From NCBI GenBank assembly GCA_946480485.1, contig CAMLJW010000312.1:1-6492 (forward strand): a stretch of DNA of 6,492 nt. The letters run 5' to 3'. Below are positions 1-6,385 of this stretch, in pieces. The notes beneath the pieces were generated by a model. The model saw only the letters and a program-made list of their open reading frames with translations, had not been told where the DNA came from and ran no database searches. This stretch comes from an uncultured Streptomyces sp. GTDB lineage: Bacteria; Actinomycetota; Actinomycetes; Streptomycetales; Streptomycetaceae. Every line of letters starts with the position of its first letter. Within the stretch, counting starts at the first letter, position 1. A program made the position numbers and the translations under genes.

Positions 1-1365
1 GACGGCCGCCTCGGGCCCTTTGCCCTGGACGTCGCCGAGGGCGAAGCACCAGCGTCCGTCCCCGGCCGGGAACAGGTCGTAGAAATCACCGCTCGGCCCG
101 CCCTTGTCGCAGGGTTCGTACACGAGCGCGCTGCGGACGCCTGGGATCTCGGCGACGGCCCCGGGCAGCAGGCCGCGTTGCAGTACGCGGCTGATGGTGG
201 CCTGGCGCGCGTACTGCCGGGCAGCCCCGATGGCGAGCGCGACCCGACGGCTGAGATCCTCGACGAGGCCGGTGACCTCGTCGGGGAAGCGGAGCAGCCC
301 GGCCCGTCCGATGACCAGTGTGCCGAGTGGCCGGCCGCCCGCGATCAGCCGGTACGCGAGGGCCGTCCCGTCGGCGGCGCGCGTACCGAGCGCGTCTGCG
401 GGCCAGGGCACGGGGACAGGTCCGGAGCGCGCCGCGTCGGACAGTCGCGGCGGGTTCTGCTCCAGCAGCAGGCGCAGTTCCTCGATGTGGTTCTCGCTGC
501 CGTGCCAGACGCGGGCGAGCCGCAGCCCGCCGTGGGCGCCCCCGTCGGTCCGGCCCGCGCCCTCGTCCTCCAGCCACACCGCGCACCAGTCGGCGAGCCG
601 AGGCACGAGGAGCTGTCCGGCGAGCGCGGCGACGAGGTCCTCGTCGAGCTGTCCGGCCAGCAGGTCGGAGGCCTCGGCGAGGAAGGAGAGGGCGCCGCGG
701 TTGAGCCACTCCTGGTCGTACATGGTGCGTTTGGGCGCCGGGGCGAGGATCTCGGCGGCCCGCAACCCGCGCCACAGGGCCTGCTCACCGGCGTACGCCT
801 CGGGCTCCTCGGAACCGTGAACGACCGCGACGCCGTCCAAGGGCAGTCGCGCCCACACGGTCTTGGTACCGGTCCGGTACGTGATCCCCCAGGCCTCGGA
901 GAGCGCGGAGACCAGCCGCAGGCCGCGCCCGTACTCGACGGTGTCGTACGGCCCCTCGGCACCGTCGTCGCGGACCACGCGGGCGGGGTGGTGGTCCGCG
1001 ACCTCGACGACGAGGAAGCCGGCCGGGCCCTCCGGGCCGTCTTCCGGGCCGTCTGCGCGGCCGTCTTCGGAGCTGACCTCTTCGAGTCGGGTCTCGAGTT
1101 CGACGTCCGTGCCGGCGTGCACGACCGCGTTGGTGACGAGTTCGCTGACGACGAGCACGGCGTCGTCGGCAAGCCGGTCGGTGATGAACTCGGCGCCGCA
1201 CAAAGCGAGTTCGGTCCAATCCGCCAGCGCGGCGCGGACGAACCGGCGGGCGGCACCCGGTGCGAGGGGGTTGCCCGGCAGCGACCGACGCGCCAGCGGG
1301 CGCGGGCGCTCGGACGCATCAGGAGCACGGGGCGTTCTCTCCCGTTGTGTCGTTATAACCCCCAC
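1..1365 (-). CDS. SpoIIE-family PP2C phosphatase with N-terminal RsbW-like ATPase and GAF domains (partial, 3' end outside window)
   Basis: The reading frame is open from a GTG at 1365 to the left edge (455 codons), so the C-terminus is missing. The start is supported by AGGAG-type SD sequence AGGGAG at 1378-1373, 7 nt upstream. Residues about 35-175 form a HATPase_c_2 (anti-sigma kinase-like) domain: N-box SELVTNAVVHA with E75 and N79, a degenerate G1 box around D124, and the G2 box GRGLRLV at 146-152. Residues about 215-385 look like a GAF sensor domain, from length, position and the WCAVWL strand. From about residue 390 the SpoIIE/PP2C domain begins (ISRVLQRGLLPG), with metal-binding motifs SGDFYD (D427) and GDVQGKG (D445). 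In such proteins the phosphatase typically dephosphorylates an anti-anti-sigma factor (STAS protein) and the ATPase domain acts as kinase or binds it; Streptomyces OsaC has a related architecture. The partner here is unknown and no STAS gene is visible nearby. Soluble: no membrane segment or signal peptide seen. The domain calls are strong; the GAF call is less certain. Confidence 0.95.
   Translation of the reverse strand, partial: MGVITTQRERTPRAPDASERPRPLARRSLPGNPLAPGAARRFVRAALADWTELALCGAEFITDRLADDAVLVVSELVTNAVVHAGTDVELETRLEEVSSEDGRADGPEDGPEGPAGFLVVEVADHHPARVVRDDGAEGPYDTVEYGRGLRLVSALSEAWGITYRTGTKTVWARLPLDGVAVVHGSEEPEAYAGEQALWRGLRAAEILAPAPKRTMYDQEWLNRGALSFLAEASDLLAGQLDEDLVAALAGQLLVPRLADWCAVWLEDEGAGRTDGGAHGGLRLARVWHGSENHIEELRLLLEQNPPRLSDAARSGPVPVPWPADALGTRAADGTALAYRLIAGGRPLGTLVIGRAGLLRFPDEVTGLVEDLSRRVALAIGAARQYARQATISRVLQRGLLPGAVAEIPGVRSALVYEPCDKGGPSGDFYDLFPAGDGRWCFALGDVQGKGPEAAV
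1024..1071 (-). repeat. 12-bp tandem repeat inside the phosphatase gene, encoding SEDG-RADG-PEDG-PEGP
   Basis: Four consecutive 12-nt units (the last diverged) encode the four-residue periodic stretch SEDG, RADG, PEDG, PEGP at residues 99-114. They lie between the N-box strand/helix and the G1 box of the ATPase domain. The units share the core GACGGCC on the coding strand. The stretch is acidic and proline/glycine rich, so it is probably a flexible surface loop that has expanded by slippage. Confidence 0.75.
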
Positions 1366-1372
1366 TGTGCGG

Positions 1373-1378
1373 CTCCCT
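1373..1378 (-). promoter_or_regulatory. Ribosome binding site of the phosphatase gene
   Basis: AGGGAG on the minus strand ends 7 nt before the GTG at 1365. This fixes the start even though other in-frame GTG codons occur downstream in the ATPase domain. The N-terminus it gives (MGVITTQRER...) leads directly into a full ATPase domain. Confidence 0.75.
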
Positions 1379-1587
1379 GAGCAGTTCGGACGAATACGCC
1401 TCGGGCGGCAGGGACAGAGTGACAGACTGACCTCGCCCATAAGCGCCGAGTTACCGAAGTGGGCCCTCATGAGTGAGAACAGTGCCAAACATGTGATCGG
1501 AGACAGACACATTCGGGCATCAAATCCGCGCCCTCTGCTCACTGCCATGACCACCGTCCGGGACAGCGACTCGAGTGGCGGGGCGCC

Positions 1588-1608
1588 GGGGCCGGGGCCG
1601 GGGCCGGG
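1588..1608 (+). repeat. (GGGGCC)3GGG hexanucleotide repeat, potential G-quadruplex
   Basis: Four G-tracts (1588-1591, 1594-1597, 1600-1603, 1606-1608) are separated by exact CC dinucleotides. This fits the G3+N1-7 pattern for an intramolecular G-quadruplex on the plus strand. It lies about 220 bp upstream of the phosphatase start, in the gene-poor gap. The sequence pattern is certain; folding and function are not. Confidence 0.85.
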
Positions 1609-1611
1609 CTG

Positions 1612-1743
1612 GTGGCCGAGCTTGGATTCAACCAGATCCTGGACCGCAGCACGCACTCCAACTCCAAGGTGCGGCGAGTACGTCGGGATCCGGTGCTGCA
1701 CGGCCGGCTCGACGAGCGGCTCTCCGCGAGCCCCGGCCCGGGT
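1612..1743 (+). pseudogene. Possible gene remnant, unidentified
   Basis: From a GTG at 1612 the plus-strand frame reads AELGFNQILDRSTHSNSK followed by an Arg/Val/Asp/Leu-rich stretch to about 1735, with balanced composition and mostly G/C third positions. This is unlike the Pro/Arg/Ala-rich nonsense of its neighbours. There is no clear ribosome binding site, and after about 1740 the frame decays into low-complexity sequence that stays open by chance into the antisense of fadD. Just upstream, the frame of the ATG at 1547 has better third positions, and after about 1745 yet another frame does, as expected for an old gene broken by frameshifts. I recognise no family. It may be chance in GC-rich DNA. 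Confidence 0.2.
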
Positions 1744-1946
1744 CACTGGGGAACCGGCTCCACGTCCAGAGGCTTCGCCCGCGCCGGCCTCAGCGCACGA
1801 TGGCTTCCCTCCACGGCTGGAGCCTCCAGGGGACCGTCAGGGCACCGCGGCCCCAGCCGACGGCGTTCCGCAGGGCAACACGTGTCCGCGCGCCGCCCCG
1901 TCGACGGCTCTCGCAACTGCACGCGCCCCGCGCCCAGCCGGGCAAA

Positions 1947-1977
1947 GCGCGCCCGCGCCCCTCGGCCGGGGGCGCGC
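1947..1977 (-). terminator. GC-rich hairpin downstream of fadD, probable terminator
   Basis: Two alternative 8-bp stems overlap here: GCGCGCCC (1947-1954) with GGGCGCGC (1970-1977), and CGCGCCCC (1954-1961) with GGGGCGCG (1969-1976) around a 7-nt loop. The hairpin starts 21 nt after the fadD stop on the minus strand and is followed by only three T, so it would be the T-poor kind common in Streptomyces. A smaller stem, GCCC/GGGC (1932-1943), follows. Confidence 0.6.
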
Positions 1978-1998
1978 AACCGCGTGTCGTCGCGCCGG

Positions 1999-3876
1999 CT
2001 ACGCCTCGCGCGCGCCCGCGTACATCTCGTCGATCAGGTGCTTGTACTCGCTTTCGACGACCGGGCGCTTCAGTTTCAGGCTGGGGGTCAGTTCGCCGTG
2101 TTCGATGTCGAGGTCGCGAGGAAGGATTCTGAACTTCTTGATGGTCTGCCAGCGCTGAAGGCCTTCGTTGAGCTGCTTGACGTAGCCGTCGATGAGCTCG
2201 TCGGTGGCGGGGGCGGCGACGACCTCGGCGTACGACTTCCCATCCAGGCCGTGCTGCTTGGCCCAGTCGAGGATCGACGGCTCGTCGAGCGCGATGAGGG
2301 CCGTACAGAAGTTCCGGTCGGCGCCGTGGACGAGCATATTGGACACGTACGGGCAGACCGCCTTGAACTGGCCCTCGACCTCGGCCGGCGCGATGTACTT
2401 GCCGGCGGACGTCTTGATGAGGTCCTTCTTGCGGTCGGTGACGCGGAGGTAGCCGTCTGGGGACAGTTCGCCGATGTCGCCCGTGTGGAACCAGCCGTCG
2501 GATTCCAGGACTTCGGCGGTCTTCTCGGGCAGCCTGTGGTAGCCCTCCATCATGCCGGGGCCGCGCAGCAGGATCTCGCCGTCGTCCGCGATGCGCACCT
2601 CGGTGCCGGGCAACGGCTTGCCGACCGTGCCCGTACGGTACGCCTCGCCCGGGTTCACGAAGGAGGCAGCGGACGACTCCGTCAGTCCGTAGCCCTCCAG
2701 GATGTGCACACCGGCGCCCGCGAAGAAGTAGCCGATGTCCGGCGCGAGTGCCGCACTCCCCGACACACAGGCGCGCAGCCGGCCGCCGAAGGCCTCACGC
2801 AGCTTGGAGTACACCAGCGCGTCCGCGACCTTGTGCCTGACGCCGAGCCCGAACGGCACGGACGCCGTACCGGTCCTGCGGAGGTTGTCCTGGCTGGTCC
2901 TGGCGTACTCGCGTGAGACCTCCGCCGCCCACTGGAAGATCTTGTACTTGGCCGCGCCACCGGCCCGCGCCTTGGCCGCGACCCCGTTGTAGACCTTTTC
3001 GAAGATCCGGGGCACGGCCGCCATGTACGTCGGCTGCACCACCGGCAGATTCTCGATGATCTTGTCAACCCGGCCGTCGACGGCGGTGACATGCCCGACC
3101 TCGATCTGCCCGGACGTGAGCACCTTGCCGAAGACGTGTGCGAGTGGCAGCCACAGGTACTGCACGTCCTCGCCACTGATCAGACCGGTCGCGGCGATGG
3201 CCTTGGCCATATAGGACCAGTTGTCGTGCGGGAGGCGGACCCCCTTGGGGCGGCCCGTGGTGCCCGAGGTGTAGATCAGCGTGGCGAGCTGGTCGGAGGT
3301 GATCGCGCCGACCTTCGCCTTGACCAGTTCGGGGTTCTTCTCCAGATGGGCGGCGCCGCGCTGCTCCAGTTCGGCCAGGGAGAGGACCCAGTCCTCCGAG
3401 AGGTCCACGCCCTCGGGGTCGATGACGACCACGTGGGTCAGATCGGCCAGCTCCGCCCGCTTCTCCCGCGTCTTGGCGAGCTGCGCCGCGTCCTCCGCGA
3501 TCAGCACCCGGCTCTCGGAGTCGGAGAGGACGAAGGCCGACTCCTCGGTGTTTGTCTGCGGATACACGGTCGTCGTCGCCGCACCCGCGCACATGATGCC
3601 GAGGTCGGCGAGGATCCACTCGACCCGGGTCGACGAGGCGAGTGCGACGCGCTGCTCGGGCTGAACACCCAGTTCGATCAGACCGGCCGCGATGGCGAAG
3701 ACCCGCCCGGCGGCCTGCCCCCAGCTCAGCGACTCCCAGTCGTCCGGGCCCTCGCCGGAGGCGGGGGATACGGGGTAGCGGTAGGCCTCCGCGTCCGGCG
3801 TGGCCGCCACGCGCTCCAGGAAGAGGGCCGCCACGGACGGCGGACGGTTCTCGATCAAAGTTGGTGTGTCGCTCAC
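1999..3876 (-). CDS. fadD: Long-chain fatty acid-CoA ligase (AMP-forming), FadD/FAA1 type
   Basis: This 625-residue protein of the ANL (acyl-adenylate) superfamily activates a fatty acid with ATP and then transfers it to CoA, feeding beta-oxidation or lipid synthesis. Seen in the sequence: the AMP/phosphate-binding loop YTSGTTGRPKG (residues 202-212), WLPLAHVFG (242-250), GYGLTE (395-400), WFHTGD (462-467), the hinge region DRKKDLIKTSAGKYIAPAEVE beginning at D481, and a C-terminal LTPSLKLKRP whose K601 matches the usual catalytic lysine. The hinge form with KTSAGKYIAP, and the length near 600, place it with long-chain/very-long-chain ligases (COG1022) rather than short-chain acetyl-CoA synthetases. 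Exact chain length cannot be read from sequence. The GTG start at 3876 has GGAGGA 4 nt upstream; the nearby ATG at 3883 is followed at once by a stop. It lies in tandem after lepA but with a 261-nt gap and a hairpin between, so it is probably a separate unit. No signal peptide or membrane segment. Confidence 0.97.
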   Translation of the reverse strand: MSDTPTLIENRPPSVAALFLERVAATPDAEAYRYPVSPASGEGPDDWESLSWGQAAGRVFAIAAGLIELGVQPEQRVALASSTRVEWILADLGIMCAGAATTTVYPQTNTEESAFVLSDSESRVLIAEDAAQLAKTREKRAELADLTHVVVIDPEGVDLSEDWVLSLAELEQRGAAHLEKNPELVKAKVGAITSDQLATLIYTSGTTGRPKGVRLPHDNWSYMAKAIAATGLISGEDVQYLWLPLAHVFGKVLTSGQIEVGHVTAVDGRVDKIIENLPVVQPTYMAAVPRIFEKVYNGVAAKARAGGAAKYKIFQWAAEVSREYARTSQDNLRRTGTASVPFGLGVRHKVADALVYSKLREAFGGRLRACVSGSAALAPDIGYFFAGAGVHILEGYGLTESSAASFVNPGEAYRTGTVGKPLPGTEVRIADDGEILLRGPGMMEGYHRLPEKTAEVLESDGWFHTGDIGELSPDGYLRVTDRKKDLIKTSAGKYIAPAEVEGQFKAVCPYVSNMLVHGADRNFCTALIALDEPSILDWAKQHGLDGKSYAEVVAAPATDELIDGYVKQLNEGLQRWQTIKKFRILPRDLDIEHGELTPSLKLKRPVVESEYKHLIDEMYAGAREA

Positions 3877-3880
3877 GACA

Positions 3881-3886
3881 TCCTCC
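3881..3886 (-). promoter_or_regulatory. Ribosome binding site of fadD
   Basis: A full GGAGGA on the minus strand lies 4 nt before the GTG at 3876. It decides the start because the overlapping ATG at 3883-3881 runs into TGA after two codons. Confidence 0.8.
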
Positions 3887-3925
3887 GACCCGCGACAGTG
3901 TGCGGCTGGCTCATTGCTGCTGTTG

Positions 3926-3942
3926 GTTAACTCGCGAGTAAC
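3926..3942. promoter_or_regulatory. Palindromic candidate operator in the fadD upstream region
   Basis: GTTAACTCGCGAGTAAC contains the perfect 10-bp palindrome ACTCGCGAGT (3930-3939), flanked by GTT and AAC arms. It is centred about 58 nt upstream of the fadD start codon, where a repressor of the TetR type would be expected to act. Palindromes of the TTACT...AGTAA type are, as I recall, associated with fatty-acid gene repressors in actinobacteria, but I cannot assign a regulator. No regulator gene is in the window. A weak -35/-10-like pair, TTACGC-17-TACTCT (about 3985-3957, minus strand), lies just upstream. Confidence 0.5.
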
Positions 3943-4004
3943 CCATCGTGATGATCAGAGTAGAGCGCAGCAGGCCGGTGCGTAAGAGGCGGCGGGCTGT
4001 CACT

Positions 4005-4023
4005 TCCTACAGATACTCCTACA
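4005..4023. repeat. Short direct repeat TCCTACA-n5-TCCTACA upstream of fadD
   Basis: Two exact 7-mers (4005-4011 and 4017-4023) are spaced 12 bp start to start, in an AT-richer stretch between the lepA terminator hairpin and the fadD operator candidate. On the minus strand they read TGTAGGA twice. It could be a binding site or chance. Confidence 0.3.
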
Positions 4024-4046
4024 CAGAGCGACCCCACGCATGCGTA

Positions 4047-4078
4047 CGGGCTCGCCGCGCCGCAACGCGACGAGCCCG
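4047..4078 (-). terminator. Strong inverted repeat after lepA, probable terminator
   Basis: CGGGCTCG (4047-4054) pairs perfectly with CGAGCCCG (4071-4078). After one C/A mismatch, the inner arms CGCG (4056-4059) and CGCG (4066-4069) extend the stem around a 6-nt loop. It begins about 60 nt beyond the lepA stop on the minus strand. No T-run follows. A small GACAG-TGG-CTGTC hairpin (4103-4115) lies closer to the stop. The pair separates lepA transcription from fadD. Confidence 0.65.
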
Positions 4079-4137
4079 CGTCCTGCCCGAGTTTCCACAG
4101 GCGACAGTGGCTGTCTCCCGAAAACGGCCGTGGCTAC

Positions 4138-6006
4138 TTACTTCTTGCCCTTGCCGGAGCCCGCGCTGTCGTCGCTGGACAGCACCGCGATGAACGCCTC
4201 CTGCGGAACCTCCACAGACCCCACCATCTTCATCCGCTTCTTGCCTTCCTTCTGCTTCTCCAGCAGCTTCCGCTTACGGGAGATGTCGCCGCCGTAGCAC
4301 TTGGCGAGGACGTCCTTGCGGATGGCGCGGATGGTTTCACGGGCGATGACCCGGGAGCCGATGGCCGCCTGGATGGGCACCTCGAAGGCCTGCCGCGGGA
4401 TGAGCTCGCGCAGCTTGGCGACGAGCCGCACGCCGTACGCGTACGCCTGGTCCTTGTGCGTGATCGCCGAGAAGGCGTCCACCTTGTCGCCGTGCAGCAG
4501 GATGTCGACCTTGACGAGGCTGGAGGTCTGCTCACCGGTGGGCTCGTAGTCGAGCGAGGCATAGCCGCGGGTCTTGGACTTCAGCTGGTCGAAGAAGTCG
4601 AAGACGATCTCGGCGAGCGGCAGCGTGTAACGGATCTCGACGCGGTCCTCGGAGAGGTAATCCATGCCGAGCAGGGTGCCGCGGCGGCTCTGGCAAAGCT
4701 CCATGATCGACCCGATGAACTCGCTCGGGGCGAGGATCGTGGCGCGTACGACCGGCTCGTACACCTCACTGATCTTCCCCTCGGGGAACTCGCTCGGGTT
4801 GGTGACGATGTGCTCGGCGCCGTCCTCCATCAGGACGCGGTAGACCACGTTCGGGGCCGTCGCGATGAGGTCGAGCCCGAACTCGCGCTCCAGCCGCTCA
4901 CGGATCACGTCCAGGTGCAGCAGCCCGAGGAAGCCGACGCGGAAGCCGAAGCCGAGGGCGGCGGAGGTCTCCGGCTCGTAGACCAGCGCGGCGTCGTTGA
5001 GCTGCAGCTTGTCGAGGGCGTCGCGCAGCTCGGGGTAGTCCGAGCCGTCCAGCGGATAGAGCCCGGAGAAGACCATCGGCTTGGGGTCCTTGTAGCCTCC
5101 GAGGGCTTCGGTCGCGCCCTTGTGCAGGCTGGTGATCGTGTCACCGACCTTGGACTGGCGGACGTCCTTCACACCGGTGATCAGGTAACCGACCTCACCG
5201 ACACCGAGACCGTCGGCGCCGAGCATCTCGGGCGAGTTGGTCCCGATCTCCAGCAGCTCGTGCGTGGCGCCCGTGGACATCATCCGAATCCGCTCGCGCC
5301 GGTTGAGCTGCCCGTCGATGACACGTACGTAGGTGACCACGCCCCGGTACGAGTCGTAGACCGAGTCGAAGATCATCGCGCGGGCCGGGGCGTCCTTGAC
5401 GCCGACCGGGGGCGGGACCTCGGCGACGACCCTGTCGAGCAGCGCCTCGACGCCCAGGCCGGTCTTGGCGGAGACGCGCAGTACGTCGTCCGGGTCGCAG
5501 CCGACGAGGTTCGCCAGCTCCTCCGCGAACTTCTCGGGCTGGGCGGCGGGGAGGTCGATCTTGTTGAGCACCGGGATGATGGCGAGGTCGTTCTCCATCG
5601 CCAGATACAGATTGGCGAGGGTCTGGGCCTCGATGCCCTGGGCGGCGTCGACGAGCAGGACCGTCCCCTCGCACGCGGCGAGCGACCGGGACACCTCGTA
5701 CGTGAAGTCCACGTGTCCGGGGGTGTCGATCATGTTGAGGATGTGGGTGCTGCCCGGCTCCTCGGTGGGAGCCCAGGGCAGCCGGACGGCCTGGGACTTG
5801 ATCGTGATGCCGCGCTCGCGCTCGATGTCCATACGGTCGAGGTACTGAGCGCGCATCTGCCGCTGCTCGACCACCCCGGTCAGCTGGAGCATCCGGTCGG
5901 CGAGCGTGGACTTGCCGTGGTCGATGTGCGCGATGATGCAGAAATTGCGGATCAGAGCCGGGTCGGTACGGCTCGGCTCGGGCACATGGTTAGGGGTCGC
6001 GGGCAC
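4138..6006 (-). CDS. lepA: Elongation factor 4 (LepA), ribosome-associated GTPase
   Basis: LepA is a translational GTPase that binds ribosomes; back-translocation and a role in 30S assembly/initiation have both been proposed. The preferred protein is 622 residues, close to the length usual in Streptomyces. GTPase motifs: G1 AHIDHGKST (26-34), G2 RGIT (65-68), G3 DTPGH (94-98, with catalytic His98), G4 NKID (148-151), G5 SAK (179-181). Beta-barrel and EF-G-like domains follow. The LepA-specific C-terminal domain is intact, with [20 protein letters not shown] near 572-591, and the tail ends in a Lys/Gly-rich GSGKGKK. The GTG at 6006 is chosen because AGGA lies 6 nt upstream and the N-terminus [15 protein letters not shown] is of the actinobacterial type. 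In-frame ATGs at 6066 and 6300 would add 20 or 98 residues read from tandem-repeat, promoter-like DNA. It is transcribed divergently from rpsT. Confidence 0.98.
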   Translation of the reverse strand: MPATPNHVPEPSRTDPALIRNFCIIAHIDHGKSTLADRMLQLTGVVEQRQMRAQYLDRMDIERERGITIKSQAVRLPWAPTEEPGSTHILNMIDTPGHVDFTYEVSRSLAACEGTVLLVDAAQGIEAQTLANLYLAMENDLAIIPVLNKIDLPAAQPEKFAEELANLVGCDPDDVLRVSAKTGLGVEALLDRVVAEVPPPVGVKDAPARAMIFDSVYDSYRGVVTYVRVIDGQLNRRERIRMMSTGATHELLEIGTNSPEMLGADGLGVGEVGYLITGVKDVRQSKVGDTITSLHKGATEALGGYKDPKPMVFSGLYPLDGSDYPELRDALDKLQLNDAALVYEPETSAALGFGFRVGFLGLLHLDVIRERLEREFGLDLIATAPNVVYRVLMEDGAEHIVTNPSEFPEGKISEVYEPVVRATILAPSEFIGSIMELCQSRRGTLLGMDYLSEDRVEIRYTLPLAEIVFDFFDQLKSKTRGYASLDYEPTGEQTSSLVKVDILLHGDKVDAFSAITHKDQAYAYGVRLVAKLRELIPRQAFEVPIQAAIGSRVIARETIRAIRKDVLAKCYGGDISRKRKLLEKQKEGKKRMKMVGSVEVPQEAFIAVLSSDDSAGSGKGKK

Positions 6007-6012
6007 GCAGGG

Positions 6013-6016
6013 TCCT
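6013..6016 (-). promoter_or_regulatory. Ribosome binding site of lepA
   Basis: AGGA (within CAGGAC) on the minus strand lies 6 nt before the GTG at 6006. The upstream in-frame ATG at 6066 has no comparable site, which favours the shorter LepA. Confidence 0.6.
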
Positions 6017-6122
6017 GTCTCTTGAGGCGCCTGTAGCCTCGGGTCGGATCGATACGTAGATTCCATGGTCCCACGGGCGGGGACCGGGCCGGGTGTGGGC
6101 CGGTGGATGAGCGGCCGGTAGT

Positions 6123-6263
6123 GGGTTCGGGGTGGTGGGCGGGCGGCCGTCGCCGGGTTTGAGGCGGTGTCGGGCGGTCGTCGCCGGGTTTGGGGCGGTG
6201 TCGGTCGGGCGTCGCCGGGTTTGAGGCGGTCATGAAGGCGGCCGTCGCCGGGTTTGGGGCGGT
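6123..6263. repeat. Tandem array of about 31-bp repeats in the lepA-rpsT divergent intergenic region
   Basis: Four near-identical 20-bp units occur at 6149-6168, 6180-6199, 6211-6230 and 6244-6263. They read GTCGCCGGGTTTGAGGCGGT (first and third) or the same with GGGG in place of GAGG (second and fourth). Start-to-start spacing is 31, 31 and 33 bp, with G/C-rich spacers of 11-13 bp. A degenerate fifth copy, of the GGGG type (GGGTTCGGGGTGGT), is at 6123-6136. The array is not in coding phase (31 is not a multiple of 3). The last copy touches the candidate rpsT -35 element. Confidence 0.9.
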
Positions 6264-6283
6264 CGTGGTGGCGCTGGTAGTCT
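6254..6283 (+). promoter_or_regulatory. Candidate rpsT promoter
   Basis: TTGGGG (6254-6259), 18 nt, then TAGTCT (6278-6283) matches the TTG... and TA...T features of a Streptomyces vegetative (HrdB-type) promoter. It would give a leader of about 95 nt before the rpsT start. The -35 hexamer lies inside the fourth 20-bp repeat. No experimental support can be seen. Confidence 0.4.
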
Positions 6284-6290
6284 GAGCAGC

Positions 6291-6364
6291 TGTGTCTCAT
6301 GCCCTCTCTGCAGCAGACACACCCTCAAGAAATCACCGGTACGGGACCTGTCCGGCCCCGTGCC
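6291..6364 (+). promoter_or_regulatory. Structured rpsT 5' leader with two predicted stem-loops
   Basis: Stem 1: TGTGTCT (6291-6297) with AGACACA (6315-6321), 7 bp, 17-nt loop. Stem 2: GGTACGGG (6338-6345) with CCCGTGCC (6357-6364), 8 bp with one G-T pair, plus two inner C-G pairs around a 5-nt loop. Stem 2 ends 7 nt before the Shine-Dalgarno sequence, so it could influence ribosome access. S20 synthesis is autoregulated at translation in E. coli; whether this leader does the same is inference. Confidence 0.45.
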
Positions 6365-6371
6365 TGAACCT

Positions 6372-6378
6372 GAGAAGG
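6372..6378 (+). promoter_or_regulatory. Ribosome binding site of rpsT
   Basis: GAGAAGG ends 7 nt before the GTG at 6386 and sets the S20 start, which gives the typical N-terminus [10 protein letters not shown]. Confidence 0.7.
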
Positions 6379-6385
6379 CTCATTC

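Larger units (their letters stand above)
1366..1998. other. Gene-poor gap of 633 nt between fadD and the phosphatase gene
   Basis: No convincing complete gene is seen on either strand. The right part (about 1930-1980) carries GC-rich hairpins expected after fadD. The middle (about 1550-1900) has high third-position G/C that moves from frame to frame, suggesting degenerate coding sequence. The left part (1366-1500) is less GC-rich and should hold the phosphatase promoter; it includes the two-copy direct repeat GACAGAGT/GACAGACT at 1413-1428. I could not pick a clear -35/-10 pair there. Confidence 0.6.

Noticed and set aside
345..1328. 327-codon minus-strand frame with Ser/Pro/Arg-rich product
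   Set aside because: It is an out-of-frame shadow; the true phosphatase frame on the same strand starts at 1365 and has no stop inside the window.
178..1380. 400-codon plus-strand frame opposite the phosphatase gene
   Set aside because: The minus strand encodes clear HATPase and PP2C motifs across the same DNA; the plus frame is its complement shadow.
1319..1450. Minus-strand short frame reading SLPPEAYSSELLREPHSGG before and across the phosphatase start
   Set aside because: Composition looks protein-like, but the frame between its flanking stops has no ATG, GTG or TTG, and it overlaps the phosphatase ribosome binding site; probably chance.
1743..1979. 78-codon minus-strand frame in the fadD-phosphatase gap
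   Set aside because: Arg/Ala/Pro-rich product, no ribosome binding site noticed, and it overlaps the fadD terminator hairpin.
1612..2916. Full 434-codon plus-strand frame running into fadD
   Set aside because: Beyond about 1740 the product becomes Arg/Pro/Ser low complexity and then the antisense of fadD; only the first part is kept as a weak gene-remnant suggestion.
4456..6036. Long plus-strand open frame of 526 codons opposite lepA
   Set aside because: It is a GC-bias shadow of lepA; its Asp/Gly/Val/Leu-rich product has no recognisable domain and no ribosome binding site was evident.
6123..6263. Direct repeats with regular spacing considered as a CRISPR array
   Set aside because: Spacers are only 11-13 bp, partly similar to each other and to the repeats, and no cas genes are present; it is a tandem repeat array.
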